A DNA stretch of 64,000 nucleotides from Anaerolinea sp. (GCA_020723805.1 DYID01000013.1:1-64000); one strand, 5' to 3'. Positions 15,549 through 24,836 are shown, counted from the first letter of the stretch. The notes: generated by a model not told the origin, from the letters alone. Numbers and translations: made by a program.

Positions 15549-16114
15549 CCATCGAAGAACTTTCCATCAAACCCCTCAAGCGAAATTTGTGGACCGACCT
15601 CGAGGAACTCTTCGGCTTGAACGGCGCCTGCGGCGGGTGCTGGTGCATGTACTGGAAACTGCGCGGCAAGGCGTTCGACGAGGCGAAAGGCTTTGGCACT
15701 CGTCAGATGCACAAATCCATCGTGGATGCGGGAACGGTGACCGGTCTGCTTGCCTACCTCGATGGGGAGGTGGTGGGCTGGGTGGCGGTGGAGCCGCGCA
15801 GCGCATACGAACGCCTGGCGCATTCGCGTACGCTTCAGGCGGTGGATGACCAGCCGGTCTGGTCGGTGACGTGTTTCTTCGTGGCGAAGCGGCATCGGCG
15901 GCGGGGAATCGCTCTCGGGTTGTTGAAGGCGGCGGTCGAGCATGTCCGCAGTCAGGGCGGAAAGATCGTGGAGGGGTATCCGGTGGAGGTCAAAGGGAAG
16001 ACCGCGCCTCCGTTCATTTTCACCGGCACACCGTCCCTTTTCCGTGAGGCGGGATTTGTGGAAGTGGCACGCCGCACACCCACCCGTCCCATTTATCGTT
16101 TTGTCATAGAATAA
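15545..16114 (+). CDS. GNAT-family N-acetyltransferase
   Basis: The 189-residue protein has the acetyl-CoA binding motif A, WSVTCFFVAKRHRRRGIALG (about residues 106-125), followed by LLKAAVEHVRSQGGKIVEGY, and a C-terminal FREAGFVEVARR strand. The N-terminus contains a cysteine-rich stretch GACGGCWCMYWK that is common in one environmental GNAT subgroup. The acceptor is unknown. It is the last gene of the 13768-16114 operon. Confidence 0.88.
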   Translation: MTIEELSIKPLKRNLWTDLEELFGLNGACGGCWCMYWKLRGKAFDEAKGFGTRQMHKSIVDAGTVTGLLAYLDGEVVGWVAVEPRSAYERLAHSRTLQAVDDQPVWSVTCFFVAKRHRRRGIALGLLKAAVEHVRSQGGKIVEGYPVEVKGKTAPPFIFTGTPSLFREAGFVEVARRTPTRPIYRFVIE

Positions 16115-16117
16115 CTG

Positions 16118-16242
16118 ATGTTACGCAGTTTCCCCGTAGCGCGACATTTATGTCGCCTGAAAACGCGAGATACCCTTCGGCAGGGTTTCGACAGGCTCAA
16201 CCTGCCAGCTCAGGGCAAGAATCTCGCGCTACCGCGTAACAT
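16118..16242. repeat. Cloverleaf-like palindromic repeat, copy 2, carrying a nested repeat
   Basis: The termini ATGTTACGC and GCGTAACAT enclose GTAGCGCGACATTTATGTCGC and a second hairpin whose loop is expanded. Between GCGAGAT and ATCTCGC lies a 40-odd-base insert (about 16172-16219) with the CCTTCGGCAGG...GGCTCA...CTCAGGGC pattern of another dispersed repeat. Compare copies at 5588 and 32616. Confidence 0.8.
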
Positions 16243-16257
16243 GAGAGAATAAAATCA

Positions 16258-17523
16258 ATGGCATTTCAGGACATTCGAAAATCGCGCCGGCGGTTGAGCC
16301 CGCAAGAGACGGGACTGCTCCTGCTGGCGCTGATTTTGCTGGCAGGCTTGCTGGCGCTCAACATTTACCTCGCACGGACATTGCCCGGCGGCGAACAGTT
16401 TTTCCTGCGCTGGAGCGGCGCGCGCGGCTTTTTGCTGGGGGATGTCGAGCCGTACAGTTCCGAAGTTGCGCAGCGGACGCAGAACCTCATCTATGGGCGG
16501 CGGGCTCAGGCGGGCGAGTATCCCTACGCGCTGAATGACCCGTTCCCCATTGTGTTGCTTTACCTCCCCCTGGCGTTGTTCTCCGATTTTGCCATCGCGC
16601 GCGGGATTTGGATGCTGCTCTCACAGTTTGCGCTGGTTTGGCTGATGGTCTCTTTTTTGCGCGCGCTGGAATGGGAGCCGCCGGGCTGGCTTTTTATTTC
16701 CCTCCTGTTGTGCGGCGTGTTCGGCTATTACAGCCTGATTGCCTTCGGTGCAGGGACGCCCGCCGTCTTCCTCGCGGCAATGTTCTTTGCCGCTTTGTAC
16801 GCCCTGCGTTCCTCTGCCGATGAACTCGCGGGGGCATTGCTATGCCTGACCTTCTATCAGTGGGAGGTCAGCGCTCTGTTCGTTCTCTTCCTGCTCGTCT
16901 TCGTCTTTCTCAATCATCGCTGGCGGGTGCTGGCAGGCTTTGGCATGACGCTGACCGTTCTGCTGGCGGTTTCTTTCCTTGCCTATCCCGGCTGGGGACT
17001 TCCGTATCTGCGCGGCGTGCTCTCGGACTGGTATCGCAGTGACGCCCTGCGCTTCGGCGCGTATGCTTCACGCTGGTTCCCCAATGTGGAATTTTCCATC
17101 GGGCAGTGGACTGCCACCCTGCTGGGCGTGCTGGTTTTTTGGGAATGGATTCAGGCGGTCAACGCGCACTTTCGCCACATCGTTTGGACTGCCTGCCTGT
17201 CGCTGGCGGTCACGCCGCTGATGGGGTTTGCCATTTTTCCATCCAATCATGTCGTTTTACTGCCGTCCTTGTTCCTCATCCTCATGCTCGTATGGGAACG
17301 CTGGACGCGCCGGCGCGGCTGGCTCCCGCCGCTGATTTTGCTGGCGGTTTTTCTCGTTCCCTTTTGGCTCTACGTTCAATTCAGCGCCGGCGCGCCGCGC
17401 CTCTACGCGGACCTGTTGATCGTCCTGCCGCCCCTCGCCTCCCTCCTCGGCTTATACTGGGTGCGCTGGTGGGCGGTGCGTCCGCCGCGCATTTGGGCAG
17501 ACCAACTTGGAGGTCGAAGATGA
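16258..17523 (+). CDS. Polytopic membrane protein, GT87-like
   Basis: The 421-residue protein has about ten membrane helices and short polar loops. An N-terminal extracytoplasmic loop has GGEQFFLRWSGARGFLLGDV and a following region PYALNDPFPIVLLYLPLALF, the layout of GT-C fold (GT87/DUF2029) glycosyltransferases that use polyprenyl-phosphate sugars. No diagnostic catalytic residues can be assigned by eye. It overlaps the next gene by four bases, forming a set of three membrane proteins (16258-20514). TAAAAT lies just before the ATG. Confidence 0.75.
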   Translation: MAFQDIRKSRRRLSPQETGLLLLALILLAGLLALNIYLARTLPGGEQFFLRWSGARGFLLGDVEPYSSEVAQRTQNLIYGRRAQAGEYPYALNDPFPIVLLYLPLALFSDFAIARGIWMLLSQFALVWLMVSFLRALEWEPPGWLFISLLLCGVFGYYSLIAFGAGTPAVFLAAMFFAALYALRSSADELAGALLCLTFYQWEVSALFVLFLLVFVFLNHRWRVLAGFGMTLTVLLAVSFLAYPGWGLPYLRGVLSDWYRSDALRFGAYASRWFPNVEFSIGQWTATLLGVLVFWEWIQAVNAHFRHIVWTACLSLAVTPLMGFAIFPSNHVVLLPSLFLILMLVWERWTRRRGWLPPLILLAVFLVPFWLYVQFSAGAPRLYADLLIVLPPLASLLGLYWVRWWAVRPPRIWADQLGGRR

Positions 17524-19085
17524 AGCGCTGGCATTATGTCGTTCTCTTCCTCGCCGGGCTGTTGGTCCCGTGGGTCGTTTCGCGCTTCCAATCCGTGCCG
17601 GGCTACATGGACGCCGACTACTACTTCGCCGGCGGACTGCAACTCGCCCAAGGCAAAGGCTTCACTGAGCCGTATCTTTGGAATTACCTCGACGACCCGC
17701 AAGGACTCCCGCATCCCTCCCACACCTATTGGATGCCTCTTGCCTCCATCGTTTCGGCGCTGGGGATGTGGCTGAGCGGTCAGACCACCTACGCCGCCGG
17801 GCGCCTGCCGTTCATTTTGCTTTCCGCCTTTGTCCCCGTGCTGACGGCGGCGCTCGCCTTCGACCTCTCCCGTCAGCCCCGCCTCGCGCTGACCTCGGGA
17901 CTGCTCGCTGTTTTCCCGATGTACTATGCCGTCTTCCTGCCTGTGCCGGACAACTACGCTCTCTTCATGCTCCTCGGCGGGACCTTCCTCCTCCTCGCCC
18001 CGCGCCCGCAAAAATGGTTTCCCTTTGTCCTCGGCGCGCTGGCTGGCGCGATGACCCTCGCCCGCAGCGACGGTCTGCTCTGGCTGGGGCTGGCGGGTCT
18101 TGCCGTGTGGTGGAAATTTCCACTTTCTTTCACTGAAAATGGTTGGGCGGGAAAATTTGCGCGAGAGATTATCCCGGCAGGGTTGCTCGTCTTGCTCGGC
18201 TATCTCCTCGTCATGGGCGGATGGCATTACCGCAATTATGTTTTGTTTGGTTCTCTCATGCCGCCCGGCAGCGGGAGACTGCTCTGGCTGGAAACCTACA
18301 ACCAGACCTTCAGTTATCCTGCTTCCAGCATCACCCGCGAGGGATTTTTGCAGGCTGGCTTCTCTGCCGCCCTGCAAGACCGCCTCACTGCCCTGCAATG
18401 GAATCTCGGCACGCTGTTGGGTCCGCAGGGCGGGATTTTCCTGCTGCCCTTCATCCTGATGGGGCTGTGGTCGCTGCGCGGAGAGTTGCGCACGCGCCTC
18501 GCCGTGAGCGGCTGGCTGATTCTCTTCGCGGTAATGACGGTGATCTTTCCGTTTGCCGGTATGCGCGGGAGTTTTCTGCACGCAGGAGCGGCATTCCAGC
18601 CTTATTGGTGGGCGGCGGCGCCTGTGGGGCTGGAGGCTGTCATCTCTGCCGCACGCCGGCGCGGCATGTTCGACGAAAACGCGCGGCTGGTCTTTCCTGG
18701 GATGCTGGTGATTTTGGCGGCGCTGATGACCGGCTATCTGGTCTTATCGCGCGTGGCGGCGGCGTGGGGTGCGGAGAGCCGCGTCTATGCCGAGGTGGAG
18801 CAAAGGCTGCTCGAAGACGGCGCCAGCCTCGAGGTCGGTGTGATCGTTTGTAATCCGCCGGGCTATTATCTCTCTTCGGGGCGTCCTGCCATTGCTTTGC
18901 CTTATGGCGGCGAAGAGACCATCCTGCAGGCGGCGGAAACGTTTGGCGCGGCGTATCTCATTCTGGAAAAGAGTTGTACGTTCGACGCAATTCAGGATGT
19001 GTACGACCATCCGCAAAACCATCCGTCCTTTTTCTTCCTCGGAGAAGTGAGCGATGCGAAAATTTACCGCCTCCTTCTACCTTGA
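17520..19085 (+). CDS. Polytopic membrane glycosyltransferase-like protein (GT-C fold)
   Basis: The 521-residue protein starts at ATG 17520, with GGAGG six bases upstream and a four-base overlap with the previous stop. The first loop after helix 1 reads PGYMDADYYFAGGLQLAQGK, in which the acidic pair resembles the D-D/E-D motif of GT39/PMT-type enzymes; HYRNYVLFGSLMPPG is another family-like stretch. About eleven helices follow, then a soluble C-terminal domain of about 100 residues. It probably transfers sugar from a lipid carrier at the outer face of the membrane. Confidence 0.78.
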   Translation: MKRWHYVVLFLAGLLVPWVVSRFQSVPGYMDADYYFAGGLQLAQGKGFTEPYLWNYLDDPQGLPHPSHTYWMPLASIVSALGMWLSGQTTYAAGRLPFILLSAFVPVLTAALAFDLSRQPRLALTSGLLAVFPMYYAVFLPVPDNYALFMLLGGTFLLLAPRPQKWFPFVLGALAGAMTLARSDGLLWLGLAGLAVWWKFPLSFTENGWAGKFAREIIPAGLLVLLGYLLVMGGWHYRNYVLFGSLMPPGSGRLLWLETYNQTFSYPASSITREGFLQAGFSAALQDRLTALQWNLGTLLGPQGGIFLLPFILMGLWSLRGELRTRLAVSGWLILFAVMTVIFPFAGMRGSFLHAGAAFQPYWWAAAPVGLEAVISAARRRGMFDENARLVFPGMLVILAALMTGYLVLSRVAAAWGAESRVYAEVEQRLLEDGASLEVGVIVCNPPGYYLSSGRPAIALPYGGEETILQAAETFGAAYLILEKSCTFDAIQDVYDHPQNHPSFFFLGEVSDAKIYRLLLP

Positions 19086-20514
19086 TTACCGCGTTCTGCT
19101 TGCGCTGGCTTCGCTGGCGGGTGTGGCGTTCTTTCTGGCGTTCAGCGCGCTGACCTATCGCATCGGCTTCCCCCTCGACGACGCCTGGATTCATCTCACC
19201 TATGCGCGCAACTTTGCCCTGCACGGCGAATGGTCGTTTCGGCTGGGGCAGGGTTCTGCCGGCTCCACTTCGCCTCTGTGGACGGGTCTGCTGGCGGTTG
19301 GTTTTCTTCTTCGCCTCGCCCCTTACTTCTGGACGTTTTTTCTCGGCTGGGCGGCGCTCAGCCTCACGGCAATCCGCGCAGAAGACATCGCCCGCCGCGT
19401 GCTTTTCTCCTATCGCCCGCGCCTTCCCTGGGTGGGATTGTTCCTTGCCCTTGCCTGGCACCTCACCTGGTCGGCGGTTTCGGGGATGGAGACTCTTCTG
19501 CACGGACTGCTCATCCTGACCGTGTTGGGGATGCTGCTCGAGCGCTCGCATCGTTACCTGACCCTGGGCTTGCTCGCCGGTTTAAGCGTCTGGGTGCGCC
19601 CCGACGGCTTGACCCTGCTCGGTCCCATCCTGTTCACCGCTTTCCTGCAGGAAGCGGATTGGCGAGAACGCGGCAGCGCGTTGTTGAAAGTCCTGCTTGG
19701 TTTTGGCGCGTTGTTTGTCTTCTACCTGCTCTTCAACCTGGCGCTTTCCGGCACGCCCATGCCAAACACGTTCTACGCCAAGCAGGCGGAGTATGCGGCG
19801 GCATGGCTTTCTCTGCCCCTCTCCGCGCGGTTGACCGAGTATCTGTTTCCCATGCTTGCCAGCCCGTTTGTTGTAGTCCTGCCGGGGTTGTTCCTGTGGG
19901 TGTACCGCGTGGTTCGTGAACGGAACTGGGGAGGCGTGGCGGGATTTCTCTGGTTTTTGGGGTACGTGGGCATCTACCTGACGCGCCTCCCCGCCTACCA
20001 GCACGGACGGTACATCCTGCCTGCGTTCCCCAGCCTGTACCTGTGGGGTCTGCTGGGCATGGCGGCATACCTGACTTCGCCGCGCGCTAATCTCCATCTC
20101 TCGTTCCTGTGGCGTGTGTTGACCGCTGCCCTGGTTGTCCTCTTTCAATGGGTGGGGGCGGCGCAAAACGCCCGCGACGTTGCCTTCATCGAAACCCAAA
20201 TGGTAGAAACAGCGCATTGGGTGAACGAACACTTGCCGGCAGATGCGTTGCTGGCAGTCCACGACATCGGCGCCATCGGCTACTTCACCCCAAACCCGCT
20301 GATTGACCTGGCAGGGCTGGTCACGCCGGATGTGGTTCCGTTCATTCGGGATGAAGCCCGCCTGGCAGAATATCTCAACGTCAGCGGAGCGGAGTATCTG
20401 ATTACGTTTTCAGAGTGGTATCCGCAACTTGTCGAGGGAAGAACCGCCCTCTTTCAGGCGGGCATCGAACAGTTTCCATTTGATGACAAGATGGGGGTTT
20501 ATCGCTGGCGATGA
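19054..20514 (+). CDS. Polytopic membrane glycosyltransferase-like protein (GT-C fold)
   Basis: The 486-residue protein resembles arabinofuranosyltransferase/GT39-like membrane enzymes: PLDDAWIHLTYARNFALHGE (about residues 40-59) followed by GSTSPLWTGLL is the typical first extracytoplasmic loop with its acidic pair. About ten helices and a C-terminal soluble domain (VHDIGAIGYFTPNPLIDLAG) follow. The last phrase is characteristic of a widespread family in Chloroflexota and Bacteroidetes. It overlaps the preceding gene by 32 bases. The three proteins may together build a cell-surface glycan. Confidence 0.8.
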   Translation: MRKFTASFYLDYRVLLALASLAGVAFFLAFSALTYRIGFPLDDAWIHLTYARNFALHGEWSFRLGQGSAGSTSPLWTGLLAVGFLLRLAPYFWTFFLGWAALSLTAIRAEDIARRVLFSYRPRLPWVGLFLALAWHLTWSAVSGMETLLHGLLILTVLGMLLERSHRYLTLGLLAGLSVWVRPDGLTLLGPILFTAFLQEADWRERGSALLKVLLGFGALFVFYLLFNLALSGTPMPNTFYAKQAEYAAAWLSLPLSARLTEYLFPMLASPFVVVLPGLFLWVYRVVRERNWGGVAGFLWFLGYVGIYLTRLPAYQHGRYILPAFPSLYLWGLLGMAAYLTSPRANLHLSFLWRVLTAALVVLFQWVGAAQNARDVAFIETQMVETAHWVNEHLPADALLAVHDIGAIGYFTPNPLIDLAGLVTPDVVPFIRDEARLAEYLNVSGAEYLITFSEWYPQLVEGRTALFQAGIEQFPFDDKMGVYRWR

Positions 20515-20554
20515 GTCTGGCACAAAATTGAAATGGAAGACATGCGGCGGCAAA

Positions 20555-20583
20555 TTGCCCGTCCGTGATGAGTGTGCTATACT
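20555..20583 (+). promoter_or_regulatory. Sigma-70 promoter of the narL-like/degS-like operon
   Basis: TTGCCC (20555-20560) and TATACT (20578-20583) have an ideal 17-base spacer and lie 31 bases before the response-regulator start. Confidence 0.65.
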
Positions 20584-20614
20584 CTTGCCAAGACCAATCC
20601 CAGGGATCAGGCTA

Positions 20615-21319
20615 ATGATGAAAGAAATAACATTGCTCATCGCAGACGACCATCCGTTGTTTCGCCAGGGCGTAGTGGATGCTTTGTCGCTTGAAAAGGA
20701 TTTTCGAATTATCGCCCAGGCATCGAACGGCGAAGATGCCATCGCCCAAATTCGCGCGCTTCAACCGATGGTTGCTGTCGTTGACGTGAACATGCCCGGC
20801 ATGAACGGTCAGCAGGTGACGCATCGAGTCACCTCCGATCATTTGCCGACTCGCGTCGTCTTGCTGACGGGGTACGATGATGTCGAACAGGCAATCCATG
20901 CCGTGCTGGCGGGTGCAGCCGGCTACTGCGCCAAGGAGATTCAGCCCGACGTGCTTTCACGCACCATCCGCGCCGTTGCCGAAGGGAAATACGCCATTGC
21001 CGGCAACATCTTTACCCGCCGCGAATTGGATGCCTGGATTGACGAACAGATGGAAGGCGCCCGCAAATCTTACAGCGAACCCGGCTCGCCCTTTCACCCC
21101 CTTTCCGACCGCGAGATGGAAGTGCTCTCCTGTGTGGTGCGCGGCATGAGCAACAAGGAAATCGCCGCCCGGCTGGGCATTAGCCATCAAACCGTCAAAA
21201 ATCATGTCACGTCCATCCTGCGCAAATTCAGCGTCGAAGACCGCACTCAGGCGGTTGTTTATGCCCTCAAACGCGGCTGGGTCAAATTGCAGGATACGGC
21301 GGAAAAATCTCAGGAGTAG
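20615..21319 (+). CDS. NarL/FixJ-type response regulator
   Basis: The 234-residue protein has an N-terminal receiver with LLIADDHPLF, phospho-acceptor Asp in VAVVDVNMPGMNG and Lys in GYCAKEI (in place of the usual KP pair). A C-terminal LuxR helix-turn-helix follows: LSDREMEVLSCVVRGMSNKE and IAARLGISHQTVKNHV. The downstream histidine kinase (2-base gap) is its likely partner. The tad genes that follow are plausible targets, but they have a separate terminator and leader between. Confidence 0.93.
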   Translation: MMKEITLLIADDHPLFRQGVVDALSLEKDFRIIAQASNGEDAIAQIRALQPMVAVVDVNMPGMNGQQVTHRVTSDHLPTRVVLLTGYDDVEQAIHAVLAGAAGYCAKEIQPDVLSRTIRAVAEGKYAIAGNIFTRRELDAWIDEQMEGARKSYSEPGSPFHPLSDREMEVLSCVVRGMSNKEIAARLGISHQTVKNHVTSILRKFSVEDRTQAVVYALKRGWVKLQDTAEKSQE

Positions 21320-21321
21320 TC

Positions 21322-22341
21322 ATGGCATTCGAAAATCTGTCCGCCGATACGTTCGACGTTCAAAAGGAAATCGAAGAAACCACCCGTGCCCTGCGCGAGG
21401 TCACTTTGATGATCGAACAGAGCCAGGGCGAATTGATGAAACTCTCCCAGCGCAATGCCGCCATCACTGCCCACCTTCAGCAGGTGCAAAACCAGATGGA
21501 CACCATCTCGTCAAAGGAACTGCGCAGTGTCTACGACTCGGCGCTGGACGCCCAGCAGCGTCTCTTTGTGATGCGCGGTCAATTGGAAAAATTGCAGGCG
21601 GAAAAAGCCCATCTGGAACGTCTCAAAGCCATACTGGAGCGTGCTTCCACATTCCAGTCCGGTTCCGCCGCCTCCGCCTCTTCCGCCGCTCGCGGCACGA
21701 TGGCGAGCGTCGAAATGCTGGTGAACGCCCAGGAAACCGAACGCCAGCGCCTCTCCCGTCAAATGCACGATGGACCCGCCCAAGCGCTTTCCAACTTCAT
21801 CTTGCAAACCGAAATCGCTATGCGCCTGCTGGATATGGACCCCGCCCAGGCAAAGGAAGAATTGAGCAACCTCAAAACCTCCGCCATGGGAACCTTTCAG
21901 AAAGTGCGTAACTATATCTTCGAACTGCGTCCCATGATGCTGGATGACCTTGGTCTGGTGCCGACGGTGCGCCGCTATGCCGACGCCTTCAAAGAGCAGG
22001 CGGGGCTGGATGTGAACGTGACCATTACCGGCAACGAACGCCGCCTTGAGCCTTATCTGGAGGTGATGATCTTCCGCGCCATTCAGGAGTTATTGGGGAA
22101 TGCCGCCCGCCACAGTCAGGCTTCACAGGTCAAGGTGATGCTCGATATGGGCGATGAGCGTGTCCGCGTCAGTGTGGACGATAACGGCCGGGGCTTCGAT
22201 CCCGAAGCCATTCAACAGGGAAACAGCCTCGGCTTAAAGTTGATCCGCGAACGGGCGGAGATGCTGGGCGGCACTTTCGAGGTGGACAGCGCCATCGGGC
22301 GAGGCACGCGCGTCACTTTTGCTGTGCCAGCCCGTTCGTAA
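21322..22341 (+). CDS. Cytoplasmic DegS/NarX-like histidine kinase
   Basis: The 339-residue kinase begins with a coiled-coil region (residues 12-105) and has no membrane helix, so it senses a cytoplasmic signal like DegS. The dimerisation/phospho-acceptor motif is ETERQRLSRQMHDGPAQALS with the acceptor His. The ATP-binding domain has ELLGNAARHSQA (N box), VDDNGRGFD (G1) and GLKLIRERAEMLGG (G2). AGGAG precedes the ATG. It is cotranscribed with the response regulator upstream and ends before a strong terminator. Confidence 0.93.
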   Translation: MAFENLSADTFDVQKEIEETTRALREVTLMIEQSQGELMKLSQRNAAITAHLQQVQNQMDTISSKELRSVYDSALDAQQRLFVMRGQLEKLQAEKAHLERLKAILERASTFQSGSAASASSAARGTMASVEMLVNAQETERQRLSRQMHDGPAQALSNFILQTEIAMRLLDMDPAQAKEELSNLKTSAMGTFQKVRNYIFELRPMMLDDLGLVPTVRRYADAFKEQAGLDVNVTITGNERRLEPYLEVMIFRAIQELLGNAARHSQASQVKVMLDMGDERVRVSVDDNGRGFDPEAIQQGNSLGLKLIRERAEMLGGTFEVDSAIGRGTRVTFAVPARS

Positions 22342-22371
22342 AGTCCGTGCATTGCAATTTGATGAAATTTT

Positions 22372-22403
22372 GGCTCTGCCGAGCGGCAGAGCCTTACTTT
22401 TTT
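22372..22403 (+). terminator. Rho-independent terminator after the kinase gene
   Basis: A perfect 9-bp stem GGCTCTGCC/GGCAGAGCC with a GAGC loop is followed by TTACTTTTTT. It separates the two-component pair from the tad operon. Confidence 0.88.
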
Positions 22404-22437
22404 ACCAAGTAAGCCCTCAAGTTTTAGGGTTATACTG

Positions 22438-22443
22438 TATAAT
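22438..22443 (+). promoter_or_regulatory. Possible -10 element of the tad operon
   Basis: TATAAT (with TATACT seven bases earlier) lies 59 bases upstream of cpaB. No good -35 is present, so an activator or another sigma factor may be needed. Confidence 0.35.
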
Positions 22444-22502
22444 AATTCAAACCAATTGATCTGCCGGAAGGACAGGCGGAGATTCTGGAAGGAGAAATCC
22501 CT

Positions 22503-23573
22503 ATGCGTCGCGGAAGAATACTATTGCTGCTCATTTTGATTGCCATTGTGGGCTTGGGAATGTTGTATTTTGCCTTTGGAGGTCAGTTATTGGGTGGTGG
22601 CGGACCTTCGGTTATCCCCACCCAGGCGCCATCTGTGAAGGTGTACTTTGCCGCTCAAAACATCCCACAAGGGACGACAATCACCCGTGAAATGCTGGGA
22701 ACGTTTTCCATTCCGCCGGAAAATGTGGCAGAAGTCATGTTCACCGAAGGGGAGGAAGCCAATTTAGTTGACCAAACAGCACGTTTTACGCTGGAACAGG
22801 GCACGCTGATTACATCTTCGATGATCGGCGGCAAGATCGAACTGCCCCCGCCTGCATGGTCTTACAAAGTTCCGGCGGGTATGGTGGCGGTTTCCATTCC
22901 CACCGACCGTTTGGCGACGGCGGCTTACGCCATCAACAGCGGTGCTCATATCAATGTCAACGTTTGCATGACCTTCGTGGATGTGGACCCCTCCTTCCAG
23001 ACTGCGCTTCCCAACTACTTATCGTCCATGCAGGATATTTTCTTCCCGGAAGACAGCCGTCCTTTCATTACCATTGATCCAATCACCCAGGAACTTCCTG
23101 CCCGCCAGGGACGCACCGAACTCGACCCCACTTTCCAAAAACCGACTTACGTGGTTCCCTCCGAAACGCAGCGCCCCCGCTTGGTGTGTCAGATTATCCT
23201 GCAGGATGTGGTGGTCTTGAATCTGGGCAACTTCCAACTGCCGCAGGCGCAGCCTGTCGCAGCGCCCACACAGGACCCCAATGCTCCGGCTGTCGCGTCT
23301 CAACCGGAAGCCAAGCCGGACATCATCACTCTGATGGTTTCCCCGCAGGACTCGGTGGCGCTGAATTACTTCGTTTACAGCGGCGCAGTCTTTTCCATGA
23401 CACTGCGCAACCCCAACGATACCTCCCGAGTGGAGGCGCAATCGGCAACCTTGAACAGTGTTTTGACGCAGTACAACATTTCCCTGCCGTCGAAACTGCC
23501 ATACGCTCAAAATACCCGTATTGACTTCCTCCAGCCTCCGGTGTTACCGAACGATCTTACCCCACAACAATAG
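22503..23573 (+). CDS. cpaB: Flp pilus assembly protein CpaB/RcpC-like
   Basis: The 356-residue protein has one N-terminal membrane helix (residues 5-25) and an SAF-like domain: VKVYFAAQNIPQGTTITREM and further FTLEQGTLITSSMIGG, both standard for CpaB. A Pro/Ala-rich linker sits near residues 248-270. CpaB stabilises the Tad pilus apparatus outside the membrane. It heads the operon cpaB-cpaE-cpaF-tadB-tadC. AAGGAGAAATCCCT precedes the ATG. Confidence 0.88.
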   Translation: MRRGRILLLLILIAIVGLGMLYFAFGGQLLGGGGPSVIPTQAPSVKVYFAAQNIPQGTTITREMLGTFSIPPENVAEVMFTEGEEANLVDQTARFTLEQGTLITSSMIGGKIELPPPAWSYKVPAGMVAVSIPTDRLATAAYAINSGAHINVNVCMTFVDVDPSFQTALPNYLSSMQDIFFPEDSRPFITIDPITQELPARQGRTELDPTFQKPTYVVPSETQRPRLVCQIILQDVVVLNLGNFQLPQAQPVAAPTQDPNAPAVASQPEAKPDIITLMVSPQDSVALNYFVYSGAVFSMTLRNPNDTSRVEAQSATLNSVLTQYNISLPSKLPYAQNTRIDFLQPPVLPNDLTPQQ

Positions 23574-23585
23574 AGGTTTTCCTAC

Positions 23586-24803
23586 ATGCCGGGTGAAAAA
23601 ATCCGTGTGTTGATCGTAGATGATGTCTCTGAAACGCGCGAGAACGTCAAAAAACTTCTGCAATTCGAGTCGGATGTCGAAGTCGTCGGTGTTGCCCGCA
23701 CCGGAAAAGAAGCCATTCAAGCCTCGCAGGATTTGAACCCCGATGTCGTCCTGATGGACATCAATATGCCGGATATGGACGGCATTGCGGCGACGGAAGC
23801 CATCCGCGCCAAACAACAGGCGGTTCAAGTCGTCATCCTTTCGGTTCAAAGCGACCAGAACTACATGCGCCGCGCCATGCTGGTAGGCGCCAGAGACTTC
23901 CTCACCAAGCCGCCCATGGGCGATGAACTCATCTCCGCCATCCGGCGCGCCGGCGAAATGGCTCAGGCAGAAAAGGCAAAAGCCGCACGCGTGCAGGCGA
24001 TGCCCATTGCAGGCGTGCCGGGCGTGCCGGTTGCTTATGGCGGTCCGCGAGGCAAAATCGTCGTTGTTTACAGCCCGAAGGGCGGCACCGGGCGCACCAC
24101 TGTGGCGGTCAACCTCGCCTTGGCGCTTCATTCCGACGATACGCGCGTCGTTTTGGTGGATGGCAATCTGCAATTTGGCGACGTGGCAATGTTTGTCAAC
24201 GAACACGGCAAGAATACCGTCATCGACCTCGCGCCGCGCGCCGATGAGCTGGATGCCGAAATCGTGGAAGAAGTCATGGTCAAACATTCGGCGTCAGGAT
24301 TGCACATCCTTGCCGCGCCCACCCGCCCCGAATACGCCGAAAAGGTTTCGAGCGCTCAATTCTCCAAAATGCTCGAATACCTTACACACCTTTACGCTTA
24401 TGTAGTCGTGGATACAGCAACCGCTTTGAACGACTTGACACTAGCGACTATTGACGTAAGCGACCTGATCGTCCTGATCACCACCCAAGACATTCCCTCC
24501 ATCAAAAACAGCCGCCTCTTTCTTGACCTGTTGAATAGTCTGGGTGTGCGGCGCGAGCGCGTTCTGTTCATCATGAACCGTTTCGACAAAAAGGTGAATA
24601 TCACCCCCGAACGTGTCGCCGAAAACCTCAAGCAGGAAGTCGCCCTCACCATCCCGGTTGACGAAGCCACGGCGGTCAAAGCAGTCAACCGCGGCGTGCC
24701 TTTTATGCTGGATAACAAAGCCCAACCCATTGCACGCAGTATTATGTCCCTGGCAGAAGCGGTTCGCAGTCGTCTGACCGAAAAGGAAACCAACGGCAAG
24801 TAA
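23586..24803 (+). CDS. cpaE: CpaE/TadZ-like protein: receiver domain fused to a MinD/ParA-type ATPase
   Basis: The 405-residue protein combines a receiver (residues 5-120; VLIVDDVSE, Asp-58 in LMDINMP, Lys-108 in FLTKPP) with a MinD-like ATPase (from residue 157). The deviant P-loop reads YSPKGGTGRTTVAVNLALAL, with Arg where the invariant P-loop Lys normally stands. TadZ/CpaE proteins position the Tad apparatus in the cell; some are poor ATPases. The receiver retains its key residues, so phosphorylation could control assembly. Confidence 0.9.
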   Translation: MPGEKIRVLIVDDVSETRENVKKLLQFESDVEVVGVARTGKEAIQASQDLNPDVVLMDINMPDMDGIAATEAIRAKQQAVQVVILSVQSDQNYMRRAMLVGARDFLTKPPMGDELISAIRRAGEMAQAEKAKAARVQAMPIAGVPGVPVAYGGPRGKIVVVYSPKGGTGRTTVAVNLALALHSDDTRVVLVDGNLQFGDVAMFVNEHGKNTVIDLAPRADELDAEIVEEVMVKHSASGLHILAAPTRPEYAEKVSSAQFSKMLEYLTHLYAYVVVDTATALNDLTLATIDVSDLIVLITTQDIPSIKNSRLFLDLLNSLGVRRERVLFIMNRFDKKVNITPERVAENLKQEVALTIPVDEATAVKAVNRGVPFMLDNKAQPIARSIMSLAEAVRSRLTEKETNGK

Positions 24804-24836
24804 TGTTTACCTTATGACTTGCAGGAGATGTAAAGT

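Noticed and set aside
17106-17519. N-terminal extension of the glycosyltransferase-like gene starting at 17520
   Set aside because: It lies wholly inside the preceding membrane-protein gene in another frame; ATG 17520 has a ribosome-binding site and a four-base overlap.
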